Below are positions 18,082-28,179 of a DNA stretch of 64,000 nt, piece after piece; position 1 is the first letter of the stretch, and each line of letters opens with the position of its first letter. Below the pieces are notes generated by a model. It saw only the letters and a list, made by a program, of their open reading frames with translations. It ran no database searches and was not told the origin of the DNA. A program made the position numbers and the translations under genes. Source of the stretch: JAJZRV01 sp027442615 (GTDB lineage Bacteria > Pseudomonadota > Gammaproteobacteria > Burkholderiales > Ferrovaceae); assembly GCA_027442615.1 (NCBI GenBank), contig DAIBBI010000033.1:34191-98190 (forward strand), given 5' to 3'.

Positions 18082-21000
18082 TTACAACAATGCATTCTGG
18101 TCGAAGTCATCTTTTCCGTGCACCAGACTGAACACCACCGGCACGAAAATCAGGGTCGCCACGGTGGCCAGCAGCAATCCGCCGATGACCGCGCGCCCCA
18201 GGGGCGCGTTCTGCTCTCCCCCCTCGCCCAGTCCCAGCGCCATGGGCGCCATGCCGATGATCATGGCCAGCGCCGTCATCAGCACCGGACGGAAACGCGA
18301 AAACCCGGCGTCCACCGCCGCACGCACGGCATTGCGTGTTTCGTTCAGGCGCTCGCGCGCAAAACTCACCACCAGGATGCTGTTGGCAGTGGCCACCCCC
18401 ATGCACATGATGGCTCCAGTCAGTGCCGGCACCGACAATGTGGTGTGGGTGGAAAACAGCATCCAGACAATGCCAGCCAGGGCTGCCGGCAAGGCCGTGA
18501 TGATCACGAAGGGGTCCAGCCAGGACTGGAAGTTCACCACGATCAGCAGGTAGATCAACACCACGGCCGCCATGAGGCCGAACAGCAGTCCTGAAAAGGC
18601 GCTGTCCATGAGCGTAGCCTGTCCTTCCAGCGACACCGAGGCGCTGTCAGGCAAATCCTTGCCGCTCTCGTCAATCACATTCTGCACGCGTCTTGCCACG
18701 CTGCCCAGATCACTGTCCTGGATGGCGGCATAGATATCGAAGGCGGGTTCAATGGCGTAATGGCTGACCACCGCATTCCCCTTGTCGCGACTGATGGTGG
18801 CCAACCCGCCCAGCACCTGCATCTGCTTGTCCTTCTCAGTGTTCACCGGAATGTTTTCCAGATCGGACAGGCTGTCCACCAGATACTGGGGCGTCTGCAC
18901 CACGATGGGGTAGGACACGCCATTGCGGGGATTTAGCCAGAACGTGGGCGCCACCTGGCCGCTTCCCGAAAGTGTGGTCACCAGACTGTTGGTGACGTCC
19001 CGCTCCGTCAGCCCGAGTGTCTGCGCCAGCGAGCGATTCACGTTCACGTCAAATTGCGGATAGTTGGCTGATTGCTGGATGCGCGCATCGGCAATCCCGT
19101 CCACGTGCCGCACCTTGCGAAACAGGTTCTGGATGTACTCCAGATTGGCGTCACGGTCCGGCCCCTTGATCTGGATGTCGATCGGTGCCGGGGCACCAAA
19201 GTTGAGAATCTGGCTGACGATGTCCGCCGGCAGAAAGGCAAAGGAGACACCCGGAAACTTCTCTGGCAGGACCGTCCTCAATGTTCTGACGTAATCGTCA
19301 GTAGGGGAATGGTTTTCATTGAGCGACACCAGGATGTCACCATCCTGGGGGCCGATGGTTCCCGTGTTGTTGTAGGACTGATTGATGCCACTGACAGGCA
19401 GGCCCATGTTGTCCACGATGCTGGATAGCTGTCCCTTCGGAATTTGCTCTCGTACCTCCTGTTCGACGTCGTCGAACAGGTGGGCGGTTTCCTCCACCCG
19501 CGTTCCCACCTGGGCGCGCACATGGATTTTGATCTGCCCCCCGTCCACCGAAGGAAAGAAATTACGCCCCAGAAACGGCACCAGTAGAAAAGACAACAAC
19601 ACCACGGTCATGAAGCCGGCAATGAATGGCTTTTGATGGCGCATTGCGAGCTCAAGCAGTTCGCGATAACGATCCCTGAACGCCATGAACTTCCTGTCGA
19701 ACCGCTTCTGGAACCGCAGCAACGGGTTGCTTGGCTCTGTCGGGTGCGCCTCATGGGGTTTCAAAAGAAAGTGGGCCACCGTTGGAACGAATGTACGAGA
19801 CAGCAGGAAGGATGCCACCAAGGCAAACACCACGGCCTCGGCCATGGGCACAAACAGGTAACGAGGCACCCCCGTCAGGAAAAACATCGGAATGAACACG
19901 ATGCACACGCAGAGCAGGGAAACAAATGCCGGGATCACGATCTGACGGGCACCATCCAGGATGGCTGTCTGGACATCCTTTCCCTGTTCCAGATGCCAGT
20001 TGATGTTTTCAATGGTCACCGTGGCATCGTCCACCAAAATCCCCACTGCCAGGGCCAGTCCGCCAAGCGTCATGACGTTCAGGGTTTCCCCGATGACCGA
20101 CAATGCCGCGATGGAAGACAGTATGGCCAGCGGAATGGATGCCGAGATGATGACGGTCGATCGCCAGCTTCCCAGAAAGAGCAGGATCATCAGGCTGGTC
20201 AATGTAGCCGCAATCACGCCTTCCCTGATCACGCTGGATACTGCTGCTCGCACGAACAGGGACTGGTCCCCGACAATTTCCATCCTGAGCGACTTGGGCA
20301 ACCCGGTTTTGAGCCGGCCCACCAGTACCTTGACCTTTGAAATGATGTCCAGGGTTGAATTCGATCCGTTTTTGAGTATGGTCATCAATACGGAGCGCGT
20401 ACCGTCCACCCTGACGATGTTGATCTGGGGTGGATACCCATCCCGCACATGCGCAACGTCACGCATGAAGATGGTCGCGCCCTTCACCTGCTTGATGGGT
20501 AGCCCATTCAGGTTTTGATATTCGTCTGGGCTGTCATTCAATTTGATGTTGTATTCAAACTTGCCGATTTTTTCGGTTCCTGCCGGCAGAATGAGGTTCT
20601 GCAACGCCAGTGCATTGCTCACCTCGCTGGCGGACACTCCCTTGGATTGCATGGCATGGGGATCCAGATCCACCTGGATCTGGCGCACCTTTCCACCATA
20701 GGGCGATGGAACGGCGCTCCCCGGAACGGTGGAAAGCCGGGGGCGGATGAAATTCTGACCCAGGTCGAATAACTTCTCTTCCGGAATGTCCTTGCTGGAC
20801 AACGCAAGCTGGAGGATGGGTACGGTTGCGGCGTTATAGTTGAGAATGAGCGGTGGCGTGATCCCGGGGGGCAACTGCTTCAATACCGTCTGGGAAATGG
20901 AAGCCACCTGGGCGGTGGCCGTGCGAATGTCCACACCGGGCTGAAAGAAAATTTTGACAATGCCGTACGCCGGCAGGGATTGCGACTCGATATGTTCAAT

Positions 21001-21234
21001 GTCATTGACGGTGGAACTGAGGGTGCGCTCGTAGATGTAAACCACGCGACCGGCCATGTCATCCGGCTGCATGCCCGTATAGGTCCAGACGACACTAATG
21101 ACGGGAATGCGAATATCCGGAAAAATGTCGGTCGGCGTGCGTACCGCAGCCAGAGACCCAAAAATGAGGATCAGTATCGCCAGGACTGCGAAGGTATACG
21201 GGCGCCGCAACGCCAGCTTGACAAGTTCGTACAT
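18082..21234 (-). CDS. RND efflux pump inner-membrane subunit, copy 1
   Basis: Proton-driven RND transporter of the AcrB superfamily, about 1050 residues from the start at 21234 (MYELVKLALRRPYTFAVLAI). An in-frame ATG at 21276 would add 14 residues with no better ribosome site. Twelve membrane segments and two periplasmic loops are apparent. The proton-relay aspartates occur in GGLALAVGILVDDATVTIEN. It is fourth in the operon after a closely related pump, a membrane fusion protein and an outer-membrane factor. Large blocks match copy 2 almost residue for residue (for example FPGVSFAFLPADIVSQILNF), but it lacks two insertions of copy 2 near its middle. The substrate is unknown. Confidence 0.95.
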   Translation of the reverse strand: MYELVKLALRRPYTFAVLAILILIFGSLAAVRTPTDIFPDIRIPVISVVWTYTGMQPDDMAGRVVYIYERTLSSTVNDIEHIESQSLPAYGIVKIFFQPGVDIRTATAQVASISQTVLKQLPPGITPPLILNYNAATVPILQLALSSKDIPEEKLFDLGQNFIRPRLSTVPGSAVPSPYGGKVRQIQVDLDPHAMQSKGVSASEVSNALALQNLILPAGTEKIGKFEYNIKLNDSPDEYQNLNGLPIKQVKGATIFMRDVAHVRDGYPPQINIVRVDGTRSVLMTILKNGSNSTLDIISKVKVLVGRLKTGLPKSLRMEIVGDQSLFVRAAVSSVIREGVIAATLTSLMILLFLGSWRSTVIISASIPLAILSSIAALSVIGETLNVMTLGGLALAVGILVDDATVTIENINWHLEQGKDVQTAILDGARQIVIPAFVSLLCVCIVFIPMFFLTGVPRYLFVPMAEAVVFALVASFLLSRTFVPTVAHFLLKPHEAHPTEPSNPLLRFQKRFDRKFMAFRDRYRELLELAMRHQKPFIAGFMTVVLLSFLLVPFLGRNFFPSVDGGQIKIHVRAQVGTRVEETAHLFDDVEQEVREQIPKGQLSSIVDNMGLPVSGINQSYNNTGTIGPQDGDILVSLNENHSPTDDYVRTLRTVLPEKFPGVSFAFLPADIVSQILNFGAPAPIDIQIKGPDRDANLEYIQNLFRKVRHVDGIADARIQQSANYPQFDVNVNRSLAQTLGLTERDVTNSLVTTLSGSGQVAPTFWLNPRNGVSYPIVVQTPQYLVDSLSDLENIPVNTEKDKQMQVLGGLATISRDKGNAVVSHYAIEPAFDIYAAIQDSDLGSVARRVQNVIDESGKDLPDSASVSLEGQATLMDSAFSGLLFGLMAAVVLIYLLIVVNFQSWLDPFVIITALPAALAGIVWMLFSTHTTLSVPALTGAIMCMGVATANSILVVSFARERLNETRNAVRAAVDAGFSRFRPVLMTALAMIIGMAPMALGLGEGGEQNAPLGRAVIGGLLLATVATLIFVPVVFSLVHGKDDFDQNALL

Positions 21235-21301
21235 GCGAATGGGCCCTTCAATGAACACCCCCGGGGTTGGGGGCATGGCATCACTGCATTTTCAGAACTG
21301 G

Positions 21302-22705
21302 CTACCAGGCGCCCCCGATGGCACGGATCAGGCCGACACTTGCCAGCATGCGATCGGTCTCAATGCTCAACTCCACTTGTTCCGTGCGCAACTTGACGTT
21401 TTCTGCGTCGATCACTTCAAGGTAGCTCACTGCCCCTTCGCGGTAACGATTCATCGCCAGATTATAAGTGCGACGCGCGGCATTCACGGCCAGGGTCTGG
21501 TGCCTGTTTTCCTCTCCCAGGTAGTGCAGCAACGCCAGGTTGTCTTCCACTTCCCTGAAGGCCTTCAGCACGGCGATCCGGTATAGTGCGGCAGATTCAG
21601 CGGTCTTGGCCGTGGCCCCTTGAACCAGGGCTTCGCGCAAGCCGGCATCGAATATGTTGAAGAACGCCAGCGGGCCCAGCGACCAGAAGCTGTTGGGTGC
21701 CGTCATCAGCGCGCCACCGCCCATGTCCTGGAACCCGCCTATGGCCCCCAGTGAAATCGTTGGGAAAAATGCAGCGCGCGCCACGCCAATCTCTGCATTG
21801 GCCGCGGCTACCCGACGCTCGGCTGCCGAAATGTCGGGGCGGCGTTGCACCACCTGGGAAGGCAGGGTGGCAGGAATGGCAGGGTACACGGCATTCAGTT
21901 CTGCTGGTGGAATTGAAAAGCTTGAAGCCGATTGCCCCAATAGCGCCGCGATGGCGTGTTCATACAAGGCACGGTTAGCTTTGACGCTCATCTGCTGGGC
22001 ACGGGTCTGCTCAAGAAGCGTCAGCGAACGGGCTACGTCCAGTCCTGATACGATCCCCTCGTCATGCCGGTGCTGCATCAACTCCAGTTCACTTTGGTAG
22101 GCCTTGATGGAATCAGACAACAGCTTGATTTCAGAATCGAGGCCCCGCAATTGAAAATAAGTCGTGGCAAGCTGCGCCTGCAAACTCAAACGAACCGATT
22201 CCACGTCTGCCTTGCTGGCTTCAGCCAATGCGCTGGCTGAATTGATGGCACTGCGAATGTTCCCCCACAAATCGATCTCATAATTGAACCCCGCCCCCAG
22301 CATCCTGTCGCCATAGACATTGGGGAAATTGGGGCCTCTCAAGGGGCGATTGACGGACTGTCGATTGGTGCTCGAACCGCCAACGGCATTGATTTCCGGA
22401 TACAACCGGGAACTTTGTTCAGTGAGATACGCATTTGCCGCATCATAACGAGCCAACGCAGCCGCCAGCTCGAAGCTGTCCTTTTCCAGTTGCGTTTCCA
22501 TCTGGTTGAGCAGGGGGTCCTGAAATACGGGCCACCACTCACCACGGTTGAGCTGGTCACCCGGCTGTGCCAAATGCCAGATGCCGTCTTCCTTGAAACT
22601 GTCCGTGACAGGCATGTCCGGGCGCTGGTAGTCAGGCGCCAGCGAGCAGCCTGCCAGTAAAGCAGCCCCCATCATGAGGAGCGCCAACCCTCCCCTGGTG
22701 TTCAT
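21302..22705 (-). CDS. Outer-membrane efflux lipoprotein (NodT/OprM family)
   Basis: TolC-like outer-membrane factor completing the tripartite pump. The 467-residue precursor has a lipoprotein signal with lipobox LLAGC (Cys20), followed by SLAPDYQRPDMPV, the usual start of the OprM/NodT family. Two internal similar OEP repeats follow, with coiled stretches such as DAANAYLTEQSSRLYPEINA and RRPDISAAERRVAAANAEIG. Its ATG overlaps the stop of the membrane fusion protein gene (ATGA), indicating translational coupling. The copy 1 RND gene begins some 70 bases downstream. Confidence 0.95.
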   Translation of the reverse strand: MNTRGGLALLMMGAALLAGCSLAPDYQRPDMPVTDSFKEDGIWHLAQPGDQLNRGEWWPVFQDPLLNQMETQLEKDSFELAAALARYDAANAYLTEQSSRLYPEINAVGGSSTNRQSVNRPLRGPNFPNVYGDRMLGAGFNYEIDLWGNIRSAINSASALAEASKADVESVRLSLQAQLATTYFQLRGLDSEIKLLSDSIKAYQSELELMQHRHDEGIVSGLDVARSLTLLEQTRAQQMSVKANRALYEHAIAALLGQSASSFSIPPAELNAVYPAIPATLPSQVVQRRPDISAAERRVAAANAEIGVARAAFFPTISLGAIGGFQDMGGGALMTAPNSFWSLGPLAFFNIFDAGLREALVQGATAKTAESAALYRIAVLKAFREVEDNLALLHYLGEENRHQTLAVNAARRTYNLAMNRYREGAVSYLEVIDAENVKLRTEQVELSIETDRMLASVGLIRAIGGAW

Positions 22706-23937
22706 GGCTGCTTGCCAGCTTGCGCTGGGGGAGTACCTGATTTTTCAGCAGCAGCCTTGTGCGCATTGTTGCTGACCCTGACCAGATCACCGTCTTCGAG
22801 CGAATCCGGTGGGCTGTCCACGATGCGGTCATTGGGCTCGATCCCTGACAGGACTTCCACTTCCACGCCAAAATCCCGCCCCAGTTCCACTTTCTTGAGC
22901 TTGATGCGGTTGTCGCTCTGCACGACGGCCAATTGCACGCCAGCGCTGCGCAAGATCAGCGCACTTGCGGGCACCCGCTGGATTGAAGCATTCTCTGGTA
23001 AATCAAACTTGACCTCCGCGTAGCTTCCGGGGGTCAACAAACCCTCCTTGTTGTTGACCGACAGTTCAACCAGCAGGGTGCCCGAACCGCTGCTGATCGA
23101 TCCTGAGGTACGCGTCAGCACAGCCGTGAACTGCCGGTCTGTGTATTCGGGTACTGTCAGGGTTGCTTTTACTCCCACCTTGATCTGATTTGAATAGCTT
23201 TGAGGAACGGGCACATACAAACGCAGCGGGTCGATGCTGGCCACATTGAACAGTTCCGTGCCTTTACCTGCGCTGATCAAGGCCCCGACGTCCGTCTTGC
23301 GTGCGGTGACGACGCCATCAAAAGGGGCGACAACGCGCTTGAACTGTTCGAAGGCCTGAATGCGGCCTACATTGGCTTTGGCCGCATCCACATCCGCCTT
23401 GCGTGCCTCCAGGTCTGCCGATTTCTCGTCCGAATCCTGTTGCGACACGGAATCCGTCGCCAGCAGGTTTTTCCAGCGTTTGGCCGTCACTTCTGCCAGG
23501 TTCTGCTTGGCAACGGCGCTGACCATGTCTGCTCGGGCCTGATCCAGCTGGTGGTCCAGTTCGGGGGTGTCGATATCCGCCAGCAACTCCCCTGCTTTCA
23601 CTCTCGCGCCAATATCGTGATACCAGCGCAGCAGATAACCATCCACCCGCGCCAGAATGGGCGCATCAATATAAGGCTGGAGGTTCCCGGGCAACACCAG
23701 GGTATGCGTGAGGCTGCCCTGTTGAGAGGCGATCACCCTGACGACGGGAATGGCCTGCACCTGTGTCCATTGATTGACCAATTGCGATTCCCTGCTTCGC
23801 ATGATCAACCCTGCGGCGACTACCAGTATCGCGACCACAAGCATGATCCATCCTGATCGCTTCAATCGGGACTTGGTCGCACCATTCACTTCCAACAACT
23901 TGTCGTCCTGATCCTGCTGATCCTGCTTATTCTGCAT
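22702..23937 (-). CDS. RND efflux membrane fusion protein (HlyD/AcrA family)
   Basis: Periplasmic adaptor linking RND pump and outer-membrane factor. From ATG 23937 it has 411 residues. The start is preceded by GGGAG and lies just inside the end of the copy 2 pump gene; an upstream in-frame start at 23991 seems too early. A membrane anchor (about 33-50, WIMLVVAILVVAAGLIM) is followed by a lipoyl/barrel-sandwich half (PYIDAPILARVDGYLLRWYHD), a hairpin and the second half (VVAPFDGVVTARKTDVGALI). The anchor here is an uncleaved segment, not a lipobox. Confidence 0.94.
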   Translation of the reverse strand: MQNKQDQQDQDDKLLEVNGATKSRLKRSGWIMLVVAILVVAAGLIMRSRESQLVNQWTQVQAIPVVRVIASQQGSLTHTLVLPGNLQPYIDAPILARVDGYLLRWYHDIGARVKAGELLADIDTPELDHQLDQARADMVSAVAKQNLAEVTAKRWKNLLATDSVSQQDSDEKSADLEARKADVDAAKANVGRIQAFEQFKRVVAPFDGVVTARKTDVGALISAGKGTELFNVASIDPLRLYVPVPQSYSNQIKVGVKATLTVPEYTDRQFTAVLTRTSGSISSGSGTLLVELSVNNKEGLLTPGSYAEVKFDLPENASIQRVPASALILRSAGVQLAVVQSDNRIKLKKVELGRDFGVEVEVLSGIEPNDRIVDSPPDSLEDGDLVRVSNNAHKAAAEKSGTPPAQAGKQP

Positions 23938-26900
23938 GTGAATCTCCCGACGCCTGTTCAAAAGCGTTTTCTTCGTTTTCAAACTTATCACGAGCGTGCA
24001 CCAAACTAAAAATCACCGGCACAAAGATCAAAGTGGACAGGGTCGCCACCAGCAACCCGCCAATCACCGCCCGACCCAGCGGCGCATTTTGCTCGCCACC
24101 TTCACCCAGTCCCAGGGACATGGGCAGCATCCCGATGATCATGGCCAGTGCCGTCATCAGCACAGGCCTGAATCGGGCAAAGCCCGCTTCTACCGCTGCC
24201 CGGGCCGCATCGCGGGTCTGCACCAGCCGCTCCCGCGCAAAACTGACCACCAGGATACTGTTGGCCGTTCCCACCCCCATGCACATGATGGCCCCCGTCA
24301 ATGCCGGCACGGAAAGGGTGGTATGCGTTGCAAACAACATCCAGATGATTCCTGCCAGTGCTGAGGGCAGGGCCGTGATGATCACGAAGGGATCCAGCCA
24401 GGACTGGAAGTTCACCACAATCAACAGGTAGATCAGCACGATGGATCCCGCCAGTCCAAACAGCAGTCCGGTGAAAGAGTTTTCCATCAGGGGCACCTGG
24501 CCCAACACCTGTACCGTGGCCCCCTTCGGGATTTCCTTATCCTGCCCCTTGATCAGCGCTCGCACATCTGCGGCTACGCTGCCCAGGTCTCTGCCCTGAA
24601 TGGCGGCAAAAATGTCGAAGGCCGGCTGGATGGCGTAATGGGTGACCACTGCATTCCCCTTGTCCCTGCTGATGGTGGCAAGGCCGCCCAGCACCTGCAT
24701 CTGCTTGGCCGTTTCTGGTGTAACCGGAATGGAGGCCAACCCGCCACGTAAGTTTTGGGTCCTGGGGTCATGGGCCGTAATCGGGATATTTTCCAGGTCG
24801 GACAGGGTGTAGGTGCGGTATTGCGGCGTCTGCACCACAATGGGGTACGAAACGCCGTTGCGCGGGTTGAGCCAGAACGTGGGCGCCACCTGGCCGCTTC
24901 CCGACAATGTGGTCACGAGGCTGTTGGTGACATCCCGCTCCGTCACGCCAAGCGTTTGTGCCAGCGAGCGGTCCACGTTCACATCAAACTGGGGATAGTT
25001 GGCTGATTGCTGGATGCGCGCATCGGCAATGCCGTCCACATGCTGCACCTTGCGCAGCAGATTCTGGACGTAAATCAGGTTGGCATCCCGGTCGGGCCCC
25101 TTGATCTGGATATCGATCGGGGCGGGTGAGCCGAAGTTGAGAATCTGGCTGACGATGTCCGCCGGCAGAAAGGCAAAGGATACCCCCGGAAACTTTTCGG
25201 GCAGCACCGTCCTGAAATTCTTGACGTAATCCTCGGTGGGCGAATGCTTTTCATTGAGTGAAATCAGAATGTCGCCATCTTCAGGACCCACCGTTCCAGT
25301 GTTGCTGTAGGCCGTATTGATCCCGCTGACGGACAGGCCAATGTTGTCCATGATGGTTTCCATCTCTTCCGGCGGAATCTCCTTGCGAATTTCGGCCTCA
25401 ATCCTGTCAAACAGGTTGGCCGTTTCTTCCACGCGCGTGCCTACCTGGGCACGCACATGGATTTTGATCTGGCCACCATCGACGGAAGGGAAGAAGTTGC
25501 GCCCCAGGAACGGCAGCAGCAGAAATGACAACACCACGACTGTCATGTAACCGGGGATGAAACGCCTGCGATTGTCCACCGCCATCTGCAGCAGGGAAAC
25601 GTACTGCTTGCGAAGCTTCGAGAAGCGCTGCTCGAACCCGCGCTGAAAACGCATCAAGGCAAACTTGAGCTGGTGGGGCAGGGCCTTGGCACGATGCGTG
25701 GGGTCCATGACCCATTGTTCATGCATTGAAGCATGCTCCATGTCCGCATGGGATTTGAGCAGAAAATTGGCTACGGTGGGCACGAAGGTCTGCGACAGAA
25801 TGAACGAAGCGATCATGGCAAACACGACGGCCTCGGCCATGGGCACAAACAGATACCGTGGAACGCCTGTCAGGAAAAACATCGGAATGAACACGATGCA
25901 AATACTGAAGGTGGAGACAAAGGCCGGCTGCACGATCTGGCTCGCGCCATCAACGATGGCACTCCGCACATCCTTACCCTCTTCAAGGTGGTGGTTGATG
26001 TTTTCGATCATCACCGTGGCATCATCCACCAGAATCCCCACTGCCAGCGCCAACCCCCCCAGGGTCATCACGTTCATGGTCTCGCCGAGCGCCGAGAGCG
26101 TTGCAATGGAGCAGAGAATCGCCAGCGGAATGGAAGCCGCAATGATCAGGGTCGAGCGCCAGCTCCCCAGAAACAACAAAATCATCAAACTGGTGAGGGC
26201 GGCTGCAATCACCCCTTCCCTGATCACGCCACTGATGGAGGCCTTCACGAAAATGGACTGGTCCGCCAGAGCCACCAGATTCAACCCGTCAGGGAGAGTT
26301 TCCTTGAGCTTGGGAATCATGTCGCGCACGCCCTTGATGATGTCCAGCGTTGAAGCTGCACCATTCTTAAGGACGGTCATCAGCACGGCCCGCCCACCAT
26401 CGACGCGAACGATGTTGATCTGGGGTGGATAGCCGTCGCGCACATGGGCCACGTCCCGCATGAAGATCGTCGTGCCGTTGGCCTGTGGAATGGGGGACTT
26501 GTCGTTGACCTGCTTGATGGGGATGCTGTTCAGCACGTCAAACTCATCGGGGCTGTCATTGATCTTGATGTTGTATTCAAACAGGCCGATTTTTTGGGTG
26601 CCCGCGGGAATGATCTGATTCTGCGCAGCCAGGGCACGGCTCACGTCATCGGGGGATACCCCCTTGGACTGCATCGCCTTTGGATCCAGATCGATCTGGA
26701 TCTGCCGCACCTTGCCGCCGTAGGGGGAGGGCAGCGCGCTCCCCGGAACTGTGGCCAATTGCGGCCGGATGAAGTTCTGTCCGAGATCAAACAGGGTCTG
26801 TTCCGGAATTTTTCTGCTGGACAGGGCAAGCTGCAGGATCGGTACCGTTGCGGCGTTGTAATTCAGGATCAGGGGCGGCGTGATGCCAGGCGGCAAAAAT

Positions 26901-27259
26901 TTCAGCACCGTCTGGGAGATGGACGTTACCTGGGCTGTCGCCGTCCGAATATCCACCGTGGGTTGAAAAAAGATCTTGACGATGCCGTAACCAGGTAGCG
27001 ATTGTGATTCGATGTGCTCGATATCGTTGACCGTGGAAGTCAGGGCGCGCTCGTAGGCATAGACGACCCGACCCGACATGTCATCCGGCTGCATCCCGGT
27101 GTAGGTCCAGACGGCGCTGATGACCGGAATGCGGATGTCCGGAAAGATGTCAGTGGGTGTGCGAAGGATGGCCAGCACGCCAAAAATCAGGATCAGCAGT
27201 GCGAACACTATAAAGGTGTAGGGTCGGCTCAAAGCCAGCCTGACGATCCCGGACATCAT
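23927..27259 (-). CDS. RND efflux pump inner-membrane subunit, copy 2
   Basis: First gene of the efflux operon: an AcrB-superfamily transporter of about 1110 residues. The start at 27259 follows AAGGGG; a second ATG lies one codon on. It shares the fold and GGLALAVGILVDDATVMIEN proton-relay region with copy 1. It carries extra segments: a central cytoplasmic/loop insertion (SHADMEHASMHEQWVMDPTH and following) and an insertion before QMQVLGGLATISRDKG. The membrane fusion gene overlaps its end. Two pumps flanking one MFP and one OMF could form alternative pumps or a heterotrimer, as in MdtBC; sequence alone does not decide. Confidence 0.95.
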   Translation of the reverse strand: MMSGIVRLALSRPYTFIVFALLILIFGVLAILRTPTDIFPDIRIPVISAVWTYTGMQPDDMSGRVVYAYERALTSTVNDIEHIESQSLPGYGIVKIFFQPTVDIRTATAQVTSISQTVLKFLPPGITPPLILNYNAATVPILQLALSSRKIPEQTLFDLGQNFIRPQLATVPGSALPSPYGGKVRQIQIDLDPKAMQSKGVSPDDVSRALAAQNQIIPAGTQKIGLFEYNIKINDSPDEFDVLNSIPIKQVNDKSPIPQANGTTIFMRDVAHVRDGYPPQINIVRVDGGRAVLMTVLKNGAASTLDIIKGVRDMIPKLKETLPDGLNLVALADQSIFVKASISGVIREGVIAAALTSLMILLFLGSWRSTLIIAASIPLAILCSIATLSALGETMNVMTLGGLALAVGILVDDATVMIENINHHLEEGKDVRSAIVDGASQIVQPAFVSTFSICIVFIPMFFLTGVPRYLFVPMAEAVVFAMIASFILSQTFVPTVANFLLKSHADMEHASMHEQWVMDPTHRAKALPHQLKFALMRFQRGFEQRFSKLRKQYVSLLQMAVDNRRRFIPGYMTVVVLSFLLLPFLGRNFFPSVDGGQIKIHVRAQVGTRVEETANLFDRIEAEIRKEIPPEEMETIMDNIGLSVSGINTAYSNTGTVGPEDGDILISLNEKHSPTEDYVKNFRTVLPEKFPGVSFAFLPADIVSQILNFGSPAPIDIQIKGPDRDANLIYVQNLLRKVQHVDGIADARIQQSANYPQFDVNVDRSLAQTLGVTERDVTNSLVTTLSGSGQVAPTFWLNPRNGVSYPIVVQTPQYRTYTLSDLENIPITAHDPRTQNLRGGLASIPVTPETAKQMQVLGGLATISRDKGNAVVTHYAIQPAFDIFAAIQGRDLGSVAADVRALIKGQDKEIPKGATVQVLGQVPLMENSFTGLLFGLAGSIVLIYLLIVVNFQSWLDPFVIITALPSALAGIIWMLFATHTTLSVPALTGAIMCMGVGTANSILVVSFARERLVQTRDAARAAVEAGFARFRPVLMTALAMIIGMLPMSLGLGEGGEQNAPLGRAVIGGLLVATLSTLIFVPVIFSLVHARDKFENEENAFEQASGDSHAE

Positions 27260-27296
27260 GAGAGATTCCCCTTGTTCAACATGTTCCTGTACCACT

Positions 27297-27308
27297 GTTT
27301 GGTCAAAC
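27297..27308. repeat. 12-bp palindrome upstream of the RND operon
   Basis: GTTTGGTCAAAC reads as GTTTG and CAAAC around a two-base centre, about 40 bases upstream of the copy 2 start. It could be an operator for a TetR- or MarR-type repressor, but no such regulator gene is adjacent. Short palindromes also occur by chance. Confidence 0.3.
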
Positions 27309-27387
27309 TGCGAATTCTGCCACCCTTCCCCAGCAAGGTGTTGTAACCAATTGTAGGGCCGGAGAAAATTTCACGCGTATGACAGGT

Positions 27388-28179
27388 TCAATCCGCAAAT
27401 AGCCGAGCCAGCGCGGCTCCGGGATCGGGGGCGCGCATGAAGGCCTCGCCCACCAGAAAGGCATGAACGCCATGGCTGCGCATCTTTGCCACATCATCGA
27501 CCGAGGCAATGCCGCTTTCGGTAATCACAATGCGGTCAACGGGTACCTGCTTGCGGAGCTGCAGGGTGGTTTCAAGGTGCGTTTCAAAGGTCTTGAGGTT
27601 GCGGTTGTTGATGCCGATCAGAGGGGTTTCAAGCGCCAGAGCCCGGGTCAGTTCCGCCCCGTCGTGCGCCTCCACCAGCACGGCCAGCCCCAGGGATTGG
27701 GCCAACCGGGACAGCGCCACCATCTCGGACTGGGTGAGGGCAGCCACGATGAGCAGCAGGGCATCGGCCCCCATGGCGCGGGTTTCATACACCTGGTAGG
27801 GCTCCACGATGAAATCCTTGCGCAGCACCGGCAACGAACAGGCCGCGCGGGCAGCCTGTAGCGCCTCCGGCCCCCCCTGAAAATAATCGTGGTCCGTCAG
27901 AACGGACAGGCAGGCGGCCCCATGGCGTTCATAGCTCAGCGCGATCTCGGCTGGCCTGAAATCCTCCCGCAGCACGCCCTTGCTGGGGCTGGCCTTTTTG
28001 ACTTCGGCAATGACCGCAGGCAACCCCTGATCGAGGCGGCGACGCAGGGCCCCCACGAAATCCCTCGGAAGGGAAGCAGCGCGCGCCGCCGTTTCGATGT
28101 CCTGCAGGGAAACCTGCCGAATGGCCGCGGCCACCTCGCGCCGCTTGGTGTCCACGATGCGATCCAGGATATTGCTCAT
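27388..28179 (-). CDS. trpC: Indole-3-glycerol phosphate synthase
   Basis: Cyclises CdRP to indole-3-glycerol phosphate in tryptophan synthesis. From the ATG at 28179, which overlaps the trpD stop (ATGA), it has 263 residues and opens MSNILDRIVDTKRREVAAA. The (beta/alpha)8 barrel signatures are present: VIAEVKKASPSKGVLREDF, LSVLTDHDYFQGG, LRKDFIVEPYQV and GINNRNLKTFE. It is a stand-alone TrpC, not fused to TrpF. Downstream lies the efflux operon after a 128-base gap without an obvious terminator. Confidence 0.97.
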   Translation of the reverse strand: MSNILDRIVDTKRREVAAAIRQVSLQDIETAARAASLPRDFVGALRRRLDQGLPAVIAEVKKASPSKGVLREDFRPAEIALSYERHGAACLSVLTDHDYFQGGPEALQAARAACSLPVLRKDFIVEPYQVYETRAMGADALLLIVAALTQSEMVALSRLAQSLGLAVLVEAHDGAELTRALALETPLIGINNRNLKTFETHLETTLQLRKQVPVDRIVITESGIASVDDVAKMRSHGVHAFLVGEAFMRAPDPGAALARLFAD

